From Lachnospiraceae bacterium (lineage in GTDB: Bacteria; Bacillota; Clostridia; Lachnospirales; Lachnospiraceae), in the NCBI GenBank assembly GCA_017420605.1, contig JAFOIS010000290.1:1-13007 (forward strand): a stretch of 13,007 nucleotides of DNA, given 5' to 3'. A program made the translations under genes and the position numbers. The notes beneath the pieces are model-generated. The model did not search any database. It saw only the letters and a program-made list of their open reading frames with translations, and had not been told where the DNA came from. Shown here piece after piece: positions 10,406 to 13,007 of the stretch. The number at the start of each line of letters is the position of its first letter. Within the stretch, counting starts at the first letter, position 1.

Positions 10406-10807
10406 AAGAAAAACAGTATTAAGCATGCGCGGATCAATCAGGAGATCGTGCGGGCGATGTCGGAGATCCTCCGGTTTGAGCTGAAGGACCCGCGTATCGA
10501 TCCGATGACCAGCGTCACCGACGCGGACGTCGCGACGGACCTCAAGACCTGCAAACTGTACGTCAGCGTTCTTGGCAGTGATGAAAAATGCGAGGAGACG
10601 ATCCGGGCGCTGCGCGGCGCAGAAGGATTTATCCGCTACCAGCTGGCACAGAAGCTCGATCTGCGCAATACGCCGCAGCTCACCTTTCTCGCGGACCGCT
10701 CGATCTCGTACGGCATGCACATGTCGGAAATGATCGACCGCCTGAGAGAGAACGGCGGTATGGACGGCTCGGAGAATAGTACGGACGAAAATGACCAGAC
10801 GACGTGA
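10403..10807 (+). CDS. rbfA: 30S ribosome-binding factor RbfA
   Basis: RbfA assists late maturation of the 30S subunit, acting near the 5' end of 16S rRNA. The 134-residue product has the family signatures: the N-terminal helix KHARINQEIVRAMSEILRFEL, then KDPRIDPMTSVTDADVATDL, KLYVSVLG and a final FLADRSISYGMHMSEMIDRL. This is the type II KH-like fold. A polar tail (GGMDGSENSTDENDQTT) follows and is unlikely to be structured. The start is GTG. The gene follows infB with one intervening base after the stop. Its last 17 bases overlap nrnA, which is in another frame, so the two are probably translationally coupled. The Bacillus ylxP gene, often between infB and rbfA, is absent. Confidence 0.95.
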   Translation: MKKNSIKHARINQEIVRAMSEILRFELKDPRIDPMTSVTDADVATDLKTCKLYVSVLGSDEKCEETIRALRGAEGFIRYQLAQKLDLRNTPQLTFLADRSISYGMHMSEMIDRLRENGGMDGSENSTDENDQTT

Positions 10808-11801
10808 TTTTGAGAAAATCAGTGAAGTGATCGGGAATGCCGGATGCATCGCGGTAGCCGGCCATCTGCATCCCGACGGGGACTGCGCGGGCTCTGTGCT
10901 CGCGCTTTCCGCATATCTGAAGAAAGAGTTTCCCGGAATCCCGGTGGATACCTATCTTGAAGAGATGCCTTCCTGTTTTGACTATCTGCCCGGTATGGAA
11001 GGTATAAAAAGTGAGGACGACGGCGGATCGCCCGATCTTTTATTTCTTCTTGACACCAGCGCGCCGGACCGCGTCGGCGCGGCGCCGGGAATCCTTGCCA
11101 GGGCAAAACGGGTCGTCCTCATCGATCATCACATAAGCAATCCCGGCTTCGGCGATCTCAATGTGATCGAACCGGATAAAAGCTCTGCTTCCGAAGTGCT
11201 GTATACGCTCCTCGATCCCGAAAAGATCGATCTGTCCTGCGCGTCTGCGCTTTACACCGGCATCGTCCATGACAGCGGGATTTTCCGTTATTCCTGCACC
11301 GGGCCGGAAACGCTCCGGATCGCGGCGGATCTGATTTCCAGAGGCGTCCCGTTCACCCGGATCATCGAGAAGACCTTCGAGGAAAGATCCTATACGGAAA
11401 CACGAATTCTCGGAGAAGCGCTGCGTACGGCCCGCCTCTTCGCGGGCGGTCGGGCAGTCATATCATCCGTAACGAGGGAGACCATGCTTCATTTCGGTGC
11501 GGAAAAGCGCGACGTAGACGGTGTCGTCGCGGAGCTCCGCAAAACGGCAGGCTGTGAAGCGGCGGTCTTTCTGTATCCGGCTGATACGGGATATAAGGCG
11601 TCTCTGCGAAGCAGATCCTTCCTCGACGTATCAAAGGTCGCGGCGCTCTTCGGCGGAGGCGGGCATATCCATGCCGCGGGCTGCAGTATGGATATGGATC
11701 TTGCGGAAGCGGAGAATCTTCTCATGAAGGCAGTGGAAGAAGCTCTCGTCCGCAGTGATGAAAATGCGGACGATATGCGGAAGGATGCGGTCGGTCTATG
11801 A
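10791..11801 (+). CDS. nrnA: Bifunctional oligoribonuclease/PAP phosphatase NrnA (DHH family)
   Basis: NrnA degrades very short RNA oligonucleotides (nanoRNA) and dephosphorylates 3'-phosphoadenosine 5'-phosphate. The 336-residue product has the full DHH/DHHA1 pattern. The metal ligands are H25-x2-P-D29-x-D31 (GHLHPDGDC), D88 in LLDTSAPDR, D112-H113-H114 and D161 in GIVHDSG. The substrate-binding C-terminal DHHA1 domain has GGGGH at 288-292 followed by AAGCSM. The length is typical. It could in principle act on c-di-NMP-derived dinucleotides, as some relatives do, but the operon position matches NrnA. The start ATG 10791 lies inside rbfA, overlapping by 17 bases; the only upstream ribosome-binding signal is weak. 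The stop overlaps truB as ATGA. Confidence 0.93.
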   Translation: MTRRRDFEKISEVIGNAGCIAVAGHLHPDGDCAGSVLALSAYLKKEFPGIPVDTYLEEMPSCFDYLPGMEGIKSEDDGGSPDLLFLLDTSAPDRVGAAPGILARAKRVVLIDHHISNPGFGDLNVIEPDKSSASEVLYTLLDPEKIDLSCASALYTGIVHDSGIFRYSCTGPETLRIAADLISRGVPFTRIIEKTFEERSYTETRILGEALRTARLFAGGRAVISSVTRETMLHFGAEKRDVDGVVAELRKTAGCEAAVFLYPADTGYKASLRSRSFLDVSKVAALFGGGGHIHAAGCSMDMDLAEAENLLMKAVEEALVRSDENADDMRKDAVGL

Positions 11802-12682
11802 ACGGTGTTTTCGCTCTTTATAAAGAAAAAGGATATACATCGTTCGATGCCGTGGCGATCCTCCGCGGCATTCTTCATGAACGGAAGATAGGACATGCCG
11901 GGACGCTCGATCCTGCTGCCGAAGGCGTGCTTGTGATCGTCTGCGGAAGCGCCACGAAGCTCGTCGATTACTTCAATGACGAAGACAAATCCTATGAGGC
12001 GAAGCTTCTGCTCGGTGTCACGACCGATACGCAGGACATGACCGGCGAGATCCTGTCACGGCACAGCGTCGCGGTATCGGAGGAGGAACTTTCCGCCGTC
12101 CTGGAAAACTTCCGCGGTGATATCCGCCAGATCCCGCCGATGTATTCTGCCGTCCAGATCGACGGAAAACGGCTCTACGATCTCGCGCGGAAAGGGAAAA
12201 CCGTAGAACGCAAGCCCAGGAACGTGCACATATCGGAACTGACGGTCATCGACACGTCCCTTCCGAGCGTATCGCTGCGAGTCACCTGCTCGAAGGGAAC
12301 CTATATCCGTACGCTGTGCAATGATATCGGCGAAGCACTCGGCTGCGGCGGCGCAATGGAAGATCTGCTCAGGATACGGAGCGGCGCCTTTACTCTCAAG
12401 GACGCGAAGACGCTGGACGGGATCCGCGAGGCTGTACGGCGCGGCGATCTTTCGTTCGTGCACCCGGTCGATGAATTCTTCCCGGACTGTCCGAAGATAT
12501 ACGTCGGTGAGGAGTATGCCGCGCTGCTTGTCAACGGAAACCCGCTGCCGAAAGATCTGTGCCGTATGTTTCCGGGCATTCAGCGCTTCCGTATGTATCT
12601 GCCAGATGGAAAGTTTGTAGGCGTATATACGAGACGGGAAGGCCGGGGCCGTATTTATCCGGAAAAGATCTTTCCCGAATAA
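11798..12682 (+). CDS. truB: tRNA pseudouridine(55) synthase TruB
   Basis: TruB converts U55 in the T-loop of nearly all tRNAs to pseudouridine and also acts as a tRNA chaperone. The 294-residue product has motif I MNGVFALYKEKGYTSFDAV, the catalytic motif GHAGTLDPAAEGVL with D38, and KSYEAKLLLGVTTDTQD. It also has IPPMYSAVQIDGKRLYDLARKG and VTCSKGTYIRTLCNDIGEALG. A C-terminal segment of about 60 residues, which in this family may form a small PUA-like or shortened domain, runs to the stop. The usual GHTGTLDP has Ala in place of Thr, a common change. The start ATG 11798 overlaps the nrnA stop by 4 bases. A gap of 63 bases separates it from ribF. Confidence 0.96.
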   Translation: MNGVFALYKEKGYTSFDAVAILRGILHERKIGHAGTLDPAAEGVLVIVCGSATKLVDYFNDEDKSYEAKLLLGVTTDTQDMTGEILSRHSVAVSEEELSAVLENFRGDIRQIPPMYSAVQIDGKRLYDLARKGKTVERKPRNVHISELTVIDTSLPSVSLRVTCSKGTYIRTLCNDIGEALGCGGAMEDLLRIRSGAFTLKDAKTLDGIREAVRRGDLSFVHPVDEFFPDCPKIYVGEEYAALLVNGNPLPKDLCRMFPGIQRFRMYLPDGKFVGVYTRREGRGRIYPEKIFPE

Positions 12683-12745
12683 GCGGCAAAACGACGCATC
12701 TGGACGGAATCCGGAAAACGCCCGTCTGCCGCATGGAGCAGTGAC

Positions 12746-13007
12746 ATGAAAGTTTTCAATACGTTACCGGAGCATTGTCCGGCAGAATATACGGCGGTCA
12801 CGATCGGCAAATTCGACGGTCTGCACAGGGCGCACCGCATGCTGATCGAAAAAACCGTCGCCGCGGCAAAAGAAAGAGGCTGCGCGTCTCTTGTCCTTTC
12901 ATTCGATATCGCGCCGCAGATGATCCTGTCCGCGGAGGAACGGGAAGACGAACTGCGGAAGATGGGGGTCGATATCCTGATCGCCGTCCCGCTTTGCGCC
13001 GCGATCA
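12746..13007 (+). CDS. ribF: Bifunctional riboflavin kinase/FAD synthetase RibF (3' truncated)
   Basis: RibF phosphorylates riboflavin to FMN and adenylates FMN to FAD. Only the first 87 residues are present, and the window ends inside the gene. The visible part is the start of the FAD synthetase (nucleotidyltransferase) domain: MKVFNTLPEH, then AVTIGKFDGLHRAHRMLIEK, LVLSFD and MGVDILIAVP. The expected HxGH catalytic motif is HRAH here, with Ala (GCG, 12830-12832) in place of Gly, and the family's TFDPHP is SFDIAP. The riboflavin kinase domain would lie beyond the edge. The start ATG 12746 follows GGAG (12735-12738) by 7 bases. Its place after truB is the usual Firmicute order, with rpsO normally next. 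Confidence 0.88.
   Translation, partial: MKVFNTLPEHCPAEYTAVTIGKFDGLHRAHRMLIEKTVAAAKERGCASLVLSFDIAPQMILSAEEREDELRKMGVDILIAVPLCAAI

Noticed and set aside
7513..10437. A 974-codon minus-strand open frame over infB
   Set aside because: Same cause: exact antisense register to infB, and it ends at a sense TCA codon. It has no ribosome-binding site or domain.
12559..12744. A 61-codon plus-strand frame over the truB 3' end
   Set aside because: Mostly an out-of-frame shadow of truB, without domain or start signal.
12683..12745. Inverted repeat GCGGCA...TGCCGC between truB and ribF as a terminator
   Set aside because: The arms are short, widely spaced and have no T-tract, and ribF follows with a good ribosome-binding site as in the usual operon.

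Overview
This window is chromosomal DNA from a Gram-positive, clostridial bacterium, most likely Lachnospiraceae-like and of moderately high GC. I base this on remembered protein families and on gene order, not on a search. The order rimP-nusA-ylxR-ylxQ-infB-rbfA-nrnA-truB-ribF is the Firmicute version of the nusA/infB operon, and the placement of nrnA between rbfA and truB is a clostridial habit. All supported genes lie on the plus strand.

Layout. Bases 1-790 hold the 3' end of a secreted or surface-type beta-helix protein that resembles the Cthe_2159 carbohydrate-binding family. A hairpin sits across its stop codon. Bases 824-5017 encode a type IIA topoisomerase pair, ParE-like then ParC-like, 24 bases apart. 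It looks like the second (topo IV-type) pair rather than the canonical gyrBA. Bases 5018-5173 form the only real intergenic region. It carries a good extended -10 promoter and a strong leader hairpin. From 5174 to the right edge runs a tightly packed operon with many stop/start overlaps: rimP, nusA, rnpM (ylxR), ylxQ, infB, rbfA, nrnA, truB and a 3'-truncated ribF.

The operon joins transcription control (NusA) to translation initiation (IF2), 30S maturation (RimP, RbfA), RNase P modulation (RnpM), a K-turn-binding type protein (YlxQ), small-RNA end-product turnover (NrnA), tRNA pseudouridylation (TruB) and flavin cofactor synthesis (RibF). The topoisomerase pair upstream adds DNA topology control.

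I found no CRISPR array, mobile element, phage gene, tRNA, rRNA or undescribed multi-gene system. The points most worth a second look are the rimP leader structure, the altered HxGH motif (HRAH) in RibF, a gyrase-box-like RGG motif at the very C terminus of the ParC-like subunit, and two similar IHxNN islands in the long disordered linker of IF2. Very long antisense open frames over parE-parC, rimP-nusA and infB are a by-product of codon avoidance, not genes.
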